Below, in pieces: positions 24,063 to 34,118 of a DNA stretch of 64,000 bases. The notes under the pieces were generated by a model. That model did no database searches, was not told the DNA's origin, and worked only from the letters and a program-made list of their open reading frames with translations. The stretch spans positions 1-64,000 of the forward strand of contig WPDH01000145.1 of assembly GCA_019137255.1 (NCBI GenBank), read 5' to 3'. The stretch is from Corinectria fuckeliana. Lineage: Eukaryota > Ascomycota > Sordariomycetes > Hypocreales > Nectriaceae. A program made the translations under genes and the position numbers. Each line of letters opens with the position of its first letter. The first letter of the stretch is position 1.

Positions 24063-24310
24063 CAGACGTACACGTACAAATTCTAGACTTCCACGTACAA
24101 GATAGTACAAGATAAAACACTAAGTCACTTATTAACGCAGTAAGATATATCCCAGGATAATCTAAACTTAAGCCGTAATTCTAATACTAACTAATCTTAA
24201 CTAACTCTATTATTTGCTTTAAATCTAAATTTATAAATTCTAGCATTTAAAAAAGTATTTAAAGCTAGTAAATGCTATTATTACAAGACTTTAATAGGTA
24301 ATTCCTCTAG
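24063..24310. repeat. AT-rich island, possible relic of a mutated repeat
   Basis: About 250 bp of very AT-rich sequence full of TAA, TTA and CTAACT words, in otherwise GC-rich surroundings. Edges are fairly sharp. No terminal repeats or frame remain. It resembles DNA hit by repeat-induced point mutation, but this is inference from composition alone. Confidence 0.4.
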
Positions 24311-24322
24311 ATGTCCGCTTGT

Positions 24323-24354
24323 TGTACCCCTGCTGTACCCCTGCTGTACTCCTG
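24323..24354. repeat. Short tandem repeat, 11-bp unit x 3
   Basis: Two exact copies of TGTACCCCTGC and a third, slightly altered partial copy (TGTACTCCTG) are head to tail at the edge of the AT-rich island. Confidence 0.7.
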
Positions 24355-24851
24355 TAAGTATGTAGATTTTGCTGCCATATTAGGAAAGGTTGTAGATAGG
24401 CCTACGTGGTAGAATTTGTATGTGGATGTCTAAGCTACTCTCTTGGTGAAGAACATCTTACTCGGGCGGCCAGTTTTTTGGTCAAGGTCACAAGAGGGCG
24501 AGGGATTTGGTCAGATAACGAGTAGAGACATGATTGATTGATTGGAAACAAGTGTTTGGCCCGTGAGCTGCAACACGTGTCGTGTGTTCTAGAGTCTTTG
24601 TCTGTCGTTTGTAGCTTAGGAGTTTAGACTGGGCTGGCCTGGCTGAGGTCACGGCGAGCTTCACCGCCTAGCAAGTATCCCCGGGCTCGTTCTAGTACTC
24701 CATCCAACTCCAACCCTCCTTGAGAAAGTAGCCCTGCCCCGCTGCGATCTAGTACATAGTGGCATTGGACGGAACCCCTCACCGGTACAGCACAACGTGC
24801 GAGGGAAAAGAGCCGGAGCCTCAGTTCCATGCAGCTGGTGCTTGGGAAGTT

Positions 24852-24887
24852 GGGGGGGGGGGGGGGGGGGGGGGAACGNNGGGGGGG
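24852..24887. other. G homopolymer run with two undetermined bases
   Basis: A run of more than 20 G is followed by AACG, two N and seven more G. The N bases show that the assembly could not resolve the run; its true length is uncertain. No gene is affected. Confidence 0.9.
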
Positions 24888-25740
24888 AGGAACTGAGTTT
24901 GGTTGTACATACATGGGGGGGAGGAGGGAGGAGGGAGGGTTCATCTCTTCAAAGGATTGGTTCACGGGTGCACTGTTTCCCTTCTGTCCCGTACTGTGCT
25001 GTGCTGTACTGTAATCAATTCCTGTCGATAATGTCTATTGTTCGCTGGTCACTGTCGCTGTCGCTGCCACTTCACTCTACTGTCACCTCCTCCATTGCTT
25101 GCTCAGTGACCGCCAGCCCACTGGGGACATCCCAGCACCCGCCCAGGTTCCAACTCGGACTCCACTACCGTGCTCATCTCGTCCCGCGACACAACCCGTC
25201 AACTAAACAAACCTCCATCCTTTTTCCGTGCCTGAGGTCTTCTCGCTCAGCCCATCTCAGCTCCGTCACCTTCGCCTTCACCGTCCACATATTCACTCAC
25301 TCGCACCGCAGCGCAAGCGACGACGCCTTCAGCTCCCTCTGCTCCCCCTCTCATTCTGGCCTTAGGCCGTCGCCCGTCGCCTAACTCGCCGTCGTTACCC
25401 GAGAGGCATGGCTAGCAGCAGCTGAAGCGTCGGTGCGTTGTTCCCTCCATAGTAGCAATCTGCCGCCTTGCCGCCCCCCTCCCCACAACTACTCAAAGCC
25501 CTCCAGTCTACTCCGGTCTACCAGTGCACCACCGCCTAGGCCTGCTCGTCTACGATCACGAGTGCTCGACGCCCGTCCTCACCTCCGACTCCCCAACGCC
25601 CACGCTTTTGGAACCCTGCGAGCGAGCCACAACCACAACCCTAACCCCAAAGTTGGCTTCTACCCTTCGCCCTCGCTCGCTCAGCCCTGCCGGCTGTCTT
25701 TGCCCTCCCCCCGGATTCTTGCCCATCTCATCTCGCCACG

Positions 25741-27570
25741 ATGCCTTGCTTCAAGGGCGTTGCGGTCAGCATCCATGCAAATGGAGCCCCGCTGCCCGAG
25801 CACGGCATGCAGAAGCAGGCTCGTCTCTCGCGGATCAGCACCTACATTCCCGTGCCTCAGCCTCAGTTGAGCACCGACTCCAACAAGCCCGAGCCCGCCA
25901 AGTTTGCCATCTCCATCACCCTCCTCACCCCGGGCCTGCCCATTCCGTACTCGACCCCGAAGCCGAGCGATGCCAACCCCTACCCGAAGCCCCAGTTTGT
26001 CGGCGGTCTTCACCCCGGCGCCGACCGCGGCAAGTTCTCTGGCGTCGTGAACCCTTACATTCCCATGACGAACTCCGAGAACGAGACCATCGCCGCCTAC
26101 ATCTACTTTGACGGCCGAGCCAAGGAAGAGGTTGCCACCCTGCTGCGACCAGGCGAGGAGACGTGGGTCAACAGCCGCTGGGTTCAGGTCCCCGATTCCG
26201 AGGGTGGCGGGCTTGCGGAGCGCGAGTTCCTCTTCCGCGAGGTCGGTCTCGAGCGCTGGCTGAACGGTCTGGACCTGCAGGGACACGACGCTGCCGAAAA
26301 GCTGGAGAAGCGCCGGCAAAAGTTCGAGAAGCGCCGCCGGCGACAAAAGGCCCTCGAAGGAAACGCCAGCGTTGATATTGATGAAGGGTCCAAATCTCAG
26401 AGAGACACCCTTAGATACGGAGCCGATGAAAAGACGCCCATCGAACCCGTCGGCGATGACTCGGATTCTTGGTCCGACGACGATGACGAGCCTCCAGAGG
26501 CTACTGGCCAGATCAAAGTTGCCATGTTCCGAGTTCTGGCCTCCGGCGAAATCAAGAAGGGCGAATACTCTCCCCAGTTCGACGCCCATGACGGTGACGA
26601 GGACGACCTGAACTCGAACAAAGGCGCCGGGGGCATCGACGCCGACGTTGAGCACACGACAAGTTTCGCCAAACCAAAGACTCTGGACCCAAAGTCGATC
26701 AGCACCCAGACGGTGACCGGCATTGACGGACCAGATAAGCCCTATGCCGTATTCACCTTTTTCTACAGGGGCGAGCGTGAGTACAGTTGACTATATGCGG
26801 TGGTGCAGATCGACTAACGCGCGGAATCCAGGACAACTGCAGAAAATCGGCGTCCTCCAGTCATCGAAGAATCCTCAAACAACCCCAGGCTCAGCCAAGC
26901 GACGATCGGGTCAGCTCGATTTTTCCAACCTGAAGCCCCTGAAGGCTGGTGGTACTGTTGGGTTCTCCACTTTCCGCGATCAAGGCACAGAGGCGGCAAG
27001 GCGACGAAAGGCGAGGAAGAAGAGCAACGGAAACATTGCCGAGGACAGTGACGATGATGATGATGACGATAGTGATGCCCTGGTCAAAATGGAGGAAGCT
27101 GATGATAAGGATGTGGACGGTAAGCTTGCCCCTGAGGATGCCCAATTCCAGGGCGAGCTCGCTGATGGTGTCAACCGCATTCACGTAAGTTCTTACCGCC
27201 AGTGATATGTGTTGGACTGCCACAGCTGACCACTCCGATACAGCTCAAGAGAGCGCATTCGGCAGACCCCGACAGCAAGTCGACTCCGGAAGGGTCGCAA
27301 GTTGACGCACCCACGTCTCAGGGGTCCGTACCCGGACCGCCACTCGGAAGCAGCCTCTCGAACATAGCTGGTGTTGACGTGCCTGTCGCGTCTCTGGTGG
27401 GAAGCCCGCTCAAGAAGGCACGGCCAAGCGTCTCCGGGCCCAGCAACCTTTCAGCAACACAAAACTTGAGTGCTGCGTTGGACGCGGTCGTCTCCGGAAG
27501 CCCCGTGCCTGCAGTCAAGGCCACAACAGAGTCGCCAAAACCGAAGGCCGACGACGACGAGGAACTGTAG
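25741..27570 (+). CDS. DUF7918-like fungal protein of unknown function
   Basis: Three exons, 25741-26776, 26832-27184 and 27244-27570, join in phase to 571 residues. Intron donors are GTGAGT and GTAAGT, with a GACTAAC branch in the first. The N-terminal half (about 1-200) has the look of fungal DUF7918 proteins: MPCFKGVAVSIHANGAPLPE, a middle IAAYIYFDGRAKEEVATLLR, and RWVQVPDSEGG. After about residue 185 comes a basic coiled stretch (EKRRQKFEKRRRRQKALEG), then acidic linkers with a run of seven Asp near 27055-27068, and a Ser/Pro-rich tail. Basic and acidic tracts suggest a nuclear protein, but no function can be assigned. The family name is my recollection; the gene model is well supported by splice phase. 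Confidence 0.72.
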
Positions 27571-28905
27571 GGCAAATCACCCTTGATTTTGAGTATTGCT
27601 CTACCGCCTTTGTTGGATTCCGTCGTCCCGATACCGGCAACCACAGAGGGGGGGCCCCTCGGTATGGACAGGTCCCTAGCAAAGATGGAGTTCCACAGCC
27701 ACGACTAGTTTCTGGGTGTGTAAACAGATTTGACTGATATGGACAGACTTGGTATAGATTCGGATGACGAGAGAGTTGGGCCATGTTTGCCATTGAAACC
27801 TGTCGAACCGTCGATTCATTTAGGGGTTTGTATGGCTTCATATCTCACATTGGCGGCTGAAGCGTCGAGGCGTTGCAGAAGAAGAAAAAAAAGAAAAGAA
27901 CAGTTATTCTATTGTACTGGAAGGCTTCGGATTAGGGTGACAAGAAGGCTTTGGGCCGTGAGGCAACACATACTAGAGGCTAGAGAATCATATCAAGTGA
28001 AGTCTTATTCCGGCCACCAATATGAGTTGCTTCTTCTGGAACTGATGGAAACTTTCCCTGCCAAGATGGTCGTGGGAGTTTGTACATAGATACGTGATAA
28101 TAGTTAGGCCAGGCAGGCGTTTGTTAAGTAGGTAGTGGATCCACGTCAACGGTCATTCAAGTTCTACGTAGCCAGGATCGCAAAACGGTCATGGGTGTAC
28201 GTGGGAGTCGACGAAGACTTCCCCGCGTGTTGTATACTAACCTGCATGTACCATGCACAGCGATTCTTCTCCTCTGATCTCCCATCCCTACCTATCAATG
28301 GTGGGGTCTCGGCCGAGCAGATCGTGCCATGAGCTGACAAAGACACAACTTACACGATTAGATTCGTCGTGAGGGTTGATGCTGACTGAGATCCTATGTG
28401 AGAACGATACCTGGTTCCACGTCGACGCCTACCACGAGGGCCAGCTCGAACTTTCCGAACGACGCAGGCACAGGCTGCGGCATATGGAAAAGGCCGACTC
28501 GATCACAAGACCATGGCTCAACTTCCACACATCTGCTCGTTCGTGCTCTTCCGGGACCCATGTGCCCATACTGCCAGCCACCTCGAGCGAATCCGACTCG
28601 ACCCTCAACACATGGTGGCTATCTACTAGGTTGGACCACCCCATTAATGGAACCTAAGGCACTCGGGCGTGCATGCTCTTGATACGCACGAGACGTAGGC
28701 GATGACGGTGAAAAAGTCGACGGGCATGGCGAACGCCTGGAACATGATGTGCTCCAGGAACTGGCTGACAGACTCACCCTTGTTCAGCGCCGACAGGACC
28801 TCGTCGGTTCACTTGGACAGGCGGAAGTCCAACCAGAGCGATTCAACGTGCTGTCGTCGTCCGCCCGCGATAGCGACATAATGAAGTATTGTGGTGTGTG
28901 TAGCT
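27571..28905. other. Convergent intergenic region with a possible gene relic
   Basis: 1.3 kb between the DUF7918-like and P-loop genes. The first 500 bp look like 3' UTR and spacer. The part from about 28680 to 28845 reads as a broken gene on the minus strand and is listed separately. The part near 28394-28560 also has an open minus-strand frame without recognisable domains. Confidence 0.45.
28684..28845 (-). pseudogene. Possible gene relic with an in-frame stop
   Basis: On the minus strand one frame reads HVESLWLDFRLSK, then TGA, then TDEVLSALNKGESVSQFLEH and MFQAFAMPVDFFTVIAYVSC. Both flanks have the helix-like composition of real protein, yet no start codon or splice site removes the stop. 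I do not recognise the family. It may be a degraded duplicate or a chance open frame in GC-rich DNA. Confidence 0.3.
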
Positions 28906-29541
28906 TTACACCCCCTCGGCACTCTGTGGGAACCCGATGATGCTCATCAGACGGCTTACAGAGACTTCCACTGGCCCGCTCACATCCAAAGTCTGAACGA
29001 TCAGCCTCGTCGACCCGTCGCCGCTCTTGCGCGGCTCGACGAGGCGGTGCTCACGAACCAGGTCCCGGAGGATGCGCCCGTCCGTCAGCTTCGTCTTGGT
29101 CCCCTGGCAGCGCTCGGGGCTCCCGACGCGCTGTTCCAGGGCCGCAAGATGGCAGTGGGCATTGACCCAGAAGATGGGCAAGTCGGCCCTGCGCGTCATG
29201 TCGAGGTGCTCCTGGAGGAAGGCGGCGTCTCTCGTGTTATCCTCGGCTAGGCATGCCGTCATGAGGATGGTGCGGCCCTCCTGCGCTTGTTTTCCTAGCT
29301 CCTCAAAGACAGTTGCCTGAACCACGCGGCGCAGCTCGTGGTGTTCGCCGCTTTGGTCGGGGATGATTGCGGCCAAGGGGTCGATGAGCAGGTGGTTGTC
29401 CAGGAGGCGGGTGTCGTCGGCGGACAGGAGCTCTTTGGCCCGCTTGAACATAGTGAACTTGCCCGTTCCCAGAAAGCCGTTCAGGTATCCTGCCGCCGGG
29501 GCATTGCTGGACTGGCTTCGTTCCCAGGATGCGTGGTGCAT
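28906..29541 (-). CDS. P-loop kinase-like protein
   Basis: A single exon of 211 residues. The N-terminal segment YLNGFLGTGKFTMFKRAKEL is a Walker A (GxxGxGK-[ST] type) with Phe before Thr, so the lysine is kept. LLDNHLLIDPLAAIIPD and a charged helix follow, then TILMTACLAEDN (a Walker B-like strand), then PIFWVNAHCHLAALEQRVGS and a KLTDGRILRDL motif. This order matches the small, poorly studied P-loop kinase-like proteins common in fungi and bacteria that resemble shikimate or uridine kinases. The substrate is unknown. The first ATG (29541) places only about 17 residues before the core, and an unseen upstream exon cannot be excluded. It is divergent from the beta-lactamase-like gene, 1.2 kb away. 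Confidence 0.6.
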   Translation of the reverse strand: MHHASWERSQSSNAPAAGYLNGFLGTGKFTMFKRAKELLSADDTRLLDNHLLIDPLAAIIPDQSGEHHELRRVVQATVFEELGKQAQEGRTILMTACLAEDNTRDAAFLQEHLDMTRRADLPIFWVNAHCHLAALEQRVGSPERCQGTKTKLTDGRILRDLVREHRLVEPRKSGDGSTRLIVQTLDVSGPVEVSVSRLMSIIGFPQSAEGV

Positions 29542-30767
29542 CGGGATCGGGCGAGGTCAGGGGGTGATACGCGTCGTTGTAGACGACTTGAGTCTTCACG
29601 CTCCTGTGGCATCACCATGACGATCTTTCGGGCATCTTGTACGCGGCATGGGAGAAAATCGATGTTCTGTGTTGGAGCAGAGGAAGGGATAGGGGTTTAC
29701 ACCGTCGAGGTGAGAACCTGGGCAAGGTCTGAATACCGAGGCGGATACTTTCCCGCGTGACTCACTGAGAAGCCTAGGACGACTCTTTAAAAGCAGGTAC
29801 TGCCTAGGACTGAGATCTCTCCCACGACAGCGCCGTATATACAGGCTGAACCGTCACTGTTGTTTTGATCTAGGAGTCTCCCAGTAATTTTGGATAGAGC
29901 AACAAGAGGGAAGGGCCGTGCCTTGAAGACCACATAAGTCGGATGCGTAGTGATAGTGTCTAGACTAGCAATCAGCAGACTACCTAACAGGTCCGTTCGG
30001 ATTTCATACGTTGTTCACGAGTTCGCAAGACCTTTTTTCAAAGAGGGCGAAGAGATTTTGAGGGTCCTGGTTCTTGGATTGCCGGAGATGTTGGCGATAG
30101 AGCTCAAAAAGTCTTTTCTAAAGCGGGGAGACATTTACCAGAATTTCCTTGACCAACGTTGCGCCGAGGCTGGCTCAATTGGGCAATCGATGTTTGGGTT
30201 AAGAAGGCGAGTTGACAGCATAATCGAGATGATGTAAATCCCATGAGCGAGAGCAGCGATGCAGATTAACCCAGGTGGGACGCCGAGCCTCAGAGTTTCC
30301 AGGTTGGCGGACGATTACTTAGGTGCATAGGTACCTACCTACTTAACGTAATCCGTTGATCGGGAATATACAGTCCTCCAGCTTCTGAACTAAGATAAAT
30401 AATTGACTAACCGATGCTACCGAAGACGAAGCCCGATACGGCGTTCAGGAATCAAGCCATTCTAGCATCCGAATAGTCCACGAGATCCCAACGTCCTTGC
30501 TCGTACCGGCATGCTCGTTGGACCCTAACGTTGCGTTACGCCGCGATACGACATATGCGAAGTCATTGCTGCCTGGCCATGTCCGTCTGCTTACGCGCTC
30601 ACTCGGCTTGGCAAAGGGCAGCCATGTGCAACTCGACCTCTGTCACCAGCCTGGCGGCATCCGTTCTGGTCTGGACGTTGGAGTATAAAAGCTGGTGACC
30701 CCCTTCCAAGCAGCCGCTCTCTCGACAACGAACTGACCTGGGTTTCTTCTCTGTCTAATTAATCGCA
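29542..30767. promoter_or_regulatory. Divergent intergenic region
   Basis: 1.2 kb between the P-loop gene (-) and the serine hydrolase (+). It contains a TATA box for the hydrolase (30684-30690). An open frame at 29950-30237 (95 codons) has protein-like composition but no known domain and no supporting context. Confidence 0.5.
30684..30690 (+). promoter_or_regulatory. TATA box of the serine hydrolase gene
   Basis: TATAAAA lies 84 bp upstream of the ATG at 30768, a spacing that fits a short 5' leader. It is the clearest TATA box I saw before any start codon in the window and suggests an inducible promoter. Confidence 0.5.
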
Positions 30768-32542
30768 ATGGGAGAGCACATAATGTCCGAGGGCGATGGG
30801 AACCCGTTGACAGAGGAGTTCGCAGACTTTGCAAAGGAGACGCTGGAGGATTGGAAAGTCCCCGGTGTCTCGATCGCTGTAATCGACTGCGAGAGGGTCT
30901 TTACAGAGGTGCGTCTTCCCTCCCCCCTGCATGCTAACGACTCTTGGAGCATCGAGAGAGAGGTGCTGGACTCTCTCCCTGACAAATCACAACAGAGCTA
31001 CGGCATCGCGACATACCCTGACACGCGCGCAACCCCCAAGACGCTCTGGTACGGCGCATCAACCACCAAGGCCTTTGTCAACGCCGCCCTCGCCCACCTC
31101 ATCGACACCAAGGCGTACCCAGCGCTGGCCCGGGGCTGGTCCACGCCCATCGCGTCCATCATCCGCGACGACTTCGTCCTCGCCGATGCCTGGGCCACCG
31201 AGCACCTGACCCTCGAGGACGCCGCCTCCCACCGCACGGGGTTCCCGCGGCACGACGGCTGTATGACGCGGTTCGTCGACGACGAGGACGGCGACGTTGT
31301 GGGCGGCGACGGCAAGAAGAAGAAGAAGAAGAAGAAGCGCTATACCACCGTCAAGGACCTGGTGCGCAACCTACGCAACCTGCCGATGACCGGCGCGGAG
31401 CCTCGCGTCCAGTTCCAGTACTGCAACTTGATGTACATCGTGCTGTCGCACGTCATCGAGACCCTCACCGGCAAGTGGCTCGGCGACGTGCTGCGCGAGC
31501 TCATCTGGGAGCCGCTGGGCATGTCGTCGACGTACTTCTCGCTCGACGCCGCGCAGGCGGCCCCGGAGCATCTGGCCACGGGCTACTACTGGGACGAGAA
31601 GGAGGAGACGTTCGCCGAGGCGCCGTACATGACCGTCGTGGAAATCAGCGGCGCCGGCGCCATCATCTCCACGGCCGCCGACTACGCCAAGTGGGTGAGG
31701 TGCCTGCTGCACGAGGCCGCGCCCTTCTCCGCGGCGGTCCACCGCGAGATCCGGACGCCGCGCATCGTGGGCGGGCTGCCGGAGCTGGGCAAGGACGTCA
31801 CCTCGTACGGGCTCGGGTGGCAGCGGACGCTGTACCGGGGCCATGTCATGTACACGCACTCGGGCGGCGTGGACTGCTTCGGCACGCAGGTGTACTGGTT
31901 CCCCGATGCCATGTTTGGCGTCGTGGCATTTGCGAATACCAGCGCAACGTCCAACGCCGCCGAGGACGTGTTGGTGTACAGGTTGATGCATGAGAAGCTG
32001 GGAATCGCCCCGAAAGATCAGGTTGACATGGGCGCGAAGTAGGTCACCTACACCAGCAAGAGGCCGCGCTTAGGAACGAATGATGGACTGACACGATGCA
32101 CAGGTGGCATGAAATCGTCGATAAACTATCCAACGACTATGGTAAGGGGTTGGAATTTATCTATCCCGACAGGCCTGATCCTCCTCTACCGTCTCCACTG
32201 AGTCCCAAAGACCTCGCGGGCTCATATTACAACCCGGGGTACAAGGGCCTCACGCTGCGTGTCGACCCCGACTCGGACAAGTCAAACGGGGAGACCCTCG
32301 TGTGCGATCGCCACGACGGCACGTGGAGGTTTTCCATGCAATTCCACCACGTCACTGGGAATTGGTGGCTTCTGATCATGGAGCAGGGTGTGAAGAATCC
32401 CCCCAAGTTTATGCAGCAGTGGGAGAGGGTCGAGTTCAAGGTCGGGCCTGATGGAAAGGCCGCTGCGTTCACCATCGGGTGGTATGATCGCATTGGAAAC
32501 AAATACGACACCACCGTTGAGTTCCAGAGGGTTAAATCGTAG
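30768..32542 (+). CDS. Class C beta-lactamase-like serine hydrolase with C-terminal lipocalin-like domain
   Basis: Three exons, 30768-30908, 30996-32038 and 32104-32542, give 540 residues. The beta-lactamase/penicillin-binding fold is shown by the SxxK motif STTK (nucleophile Ser69, Lys72), the YxN motif Tyr-Cys-Asn (Tyr189) and the third motif HSGG (His335). The C-terminal part, joined through intron 2, resembles the beta-barrel often found after such domains (DLAGSYYNPGYKGLTLRV, WWLLIMEQGV). No signal peptide is visible, so it probably acts in the cytosol. Related fungal enzymes are esterases or amidases, sometimes detoxifying; true lactamase activity is unproven. Intron 1 (87 bp) has no stop and keeps the frame. 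A run of eight lysines near 31315-31338, encoded by an AAG repeat, forms a surface insertion between the first two motifs. Confidence 0.85.
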
Positions 32543-33398
32543 ACATGTTTGCCTAGTAGACTGATTGCTGGGTTAGCAGCGGTTCTTGTATAAAAGTATT
32601 GAAAACATGAAAGGGGATGATTGAGGAAGGTGTCAGACGATTAAGCTTGGTAAAATTGGGTTCAACATTGTAATTCAGTTGGCCGTTCTTATAAGCGAGT
32701 GTCATCATGCTAGTGTAGGTGATGTTGTAGTCACGGCTGGCTTGCCAGATACAAGCAGAGTGCAACGTTTGCTGCGGAACGTACCTTACTGGGAGAGTGT
32801 GCAGTTCGAGCAAATGGCCCGAGGACCGCGCCCGAACAGCATTTTGGGCGACAGATCGAGAGCTGAGTCGGGCATGGAGACGTTTCAGTTCAACTGAGCT
32901 CAGCTCAGCCCAGCCTAGTTCAGCCCAACATCACTTGACGTTGGGCTCAGCTTGAAATGAGGCCTTTGGGTTGAGGGTTGGTTGGTATGGAACAGAGAGA
33001 AAGTTTTCTAGAGCTCCGAGTTTTATTCATCCAAGGCGGTCGGGTGGGTGGGTACCTTGAAACCCGGCCTGACCTCGAGGTGCAATATCGGGCTAGCCAA
33101 GCTCCATCCCGCCATTTATGCCTCTAGCGGGCCACACTGTGCCCGCCTCGTTTCCACGGCAGCCATCTCCCTGTCGCCGCCGTCCTACGGTGGCCATACC
33201 CGCTGGCGCGACGTTTGTGCCTAATATACACTGTGCCCCCCTCAACCCCACCATCCATCTCATCTTCTTGCTTCTCCCTCTTGGACAGACTTTGCGACAA
33301 CCCAAAGACCAAGCCTCCCTCTTCCTCCCCAGCCTCCTCCTTCTCATCAAACAACTCTCTCGCAGTCTACCCGCCAGGTCGGCATCCAGATCTTCAAT
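32543..33398. other. Intergenic region, hydrolase 3' end to NTF2 5' end
   Basis: 856 bp. The first third is AT-rich 3' UTR-like DNA. An inverted repeat sits at 32922-32947. From about 33230 it is a pyrimidine-rich leader typical of strongly expressed fungal genes, leading into NTF2. Confidence 0.5.
32922..32947. repeat. Inverted repeat, 8-bp arms, 10-nt loop
   Basis: AGCCCAAC at 32922-32929 and GTTGGGCT at 32940-32947 are exact reverse complements. They lie in a stretch of repeated CAGCTCAGCC-like words between the hydrolase and NTF2. Confidence 0.45.
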
Positions 33399-34118
33399 AT
33401 GGCTGGTATGTTCTTGGCTTCGCCCCTCCTCCTCCGCGCACCTGACGACAAAACTAACCGCGCACCATCTAGATTTCCAAGCTGTCGCGAGTACGTTCGG
33501 CTAGCTGGCTCCCACCGCTCCAAGGCTCGAGGCATCGATGTTGACATGCACGCGAATAGCCCAGTTCATCGAGTTCTACTACAACCAGTTCGACGCGGAT
33601 CGCAAGACCCTTTCTAGTCTCTACGTAAGTCGTGCCCATTGCCACTCGACGGCCTGTCTGTACAACCTGGGCGACGAAGACGACTAACGCCCCGGAAGCG
33701 CGACAACTCCATGTTGACCTTCGAGTCGACCTCTGTCCTTGGTGTCAACAACATCAGCGAGAAGCTGACGGTACATATGCCCCACGCCTCCAACCACTCC
33801 CGCGAGGAATCGCCATGTTGACGATGCTGCACAACAGTCTCTCCCATTCGAGAAGGTCAAGCACCAGGTCTCGACCCTCGACGCCCAGCCCTCGAACGAG
33901 CAGGGTGGAATCATCATCCTGATCACTGGCCAGCTCCTGGTATGATAACCCGACAATCTACCCCTCCCTTGCATAAGCCGCCCTGAATTCTTAACACTCC
34001 CTTGCAGGTCGATGAGGAGCAGCGTCCCATGAACTTCAGCCAGTCCTTCCAGTTGGCCCGCGACGCCTCAGGCTCGTACTTCGTCTTCAACGACATCTTC
34101 AAGCTGGTTTTCGGTTAA
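33399..34118 (+). CDS. NTF2: Nuclear transport factor 2
   Basis: Six exons, 33399-33405 (7 nt), 33473-33490 (18 nt), 33560-33624, 33699-33770, 33838-33939 and 34008-34118, give 124 residues, the normal NTF2 length. The protein begins MADFQAVATQFIEFYYNQFD and continues with LYRDNSMLTFES, LPFEKVKHQVSTLDAQPSN, the strand GGIIILITGQLLVDE, and ends NFSQSFQLARDASGSYFVFN then DIFKLVFG. All are hallmark positions. NTF2 binds RanGDP and FxFG nucleoporins and returns Ran to the nucleus. Five introns in a 375-nt coding sequence is dense, and the two tiny leading exons would be missed by simple gene finders. No long open frame marks it. It is convergent with the eL8 gene. Confidence 0.93.

Larger units (their letters stand above)
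23880..25740. other. Intergenic region with AT-rich island and sequence gap
   Basis: 1.86 kb between seipin and the DUF7918-like gene, both on the + strand. It contains a sharply AT-rich island (24063-24310), a short tandem repeat (24323-24354), a G run with two unknown bases (24852-24887), and from about 25060 a pyrimidine-rich leader to the downstream gene. No credible gene was found in either strand. Confidence 0.6.

Noticed and set aside
29950..30237. 95-codon + strand frame with protein-like composition
   Set aside because: No recognised domain, no supporting promoter or splice context; could be chance, left as unannotated.
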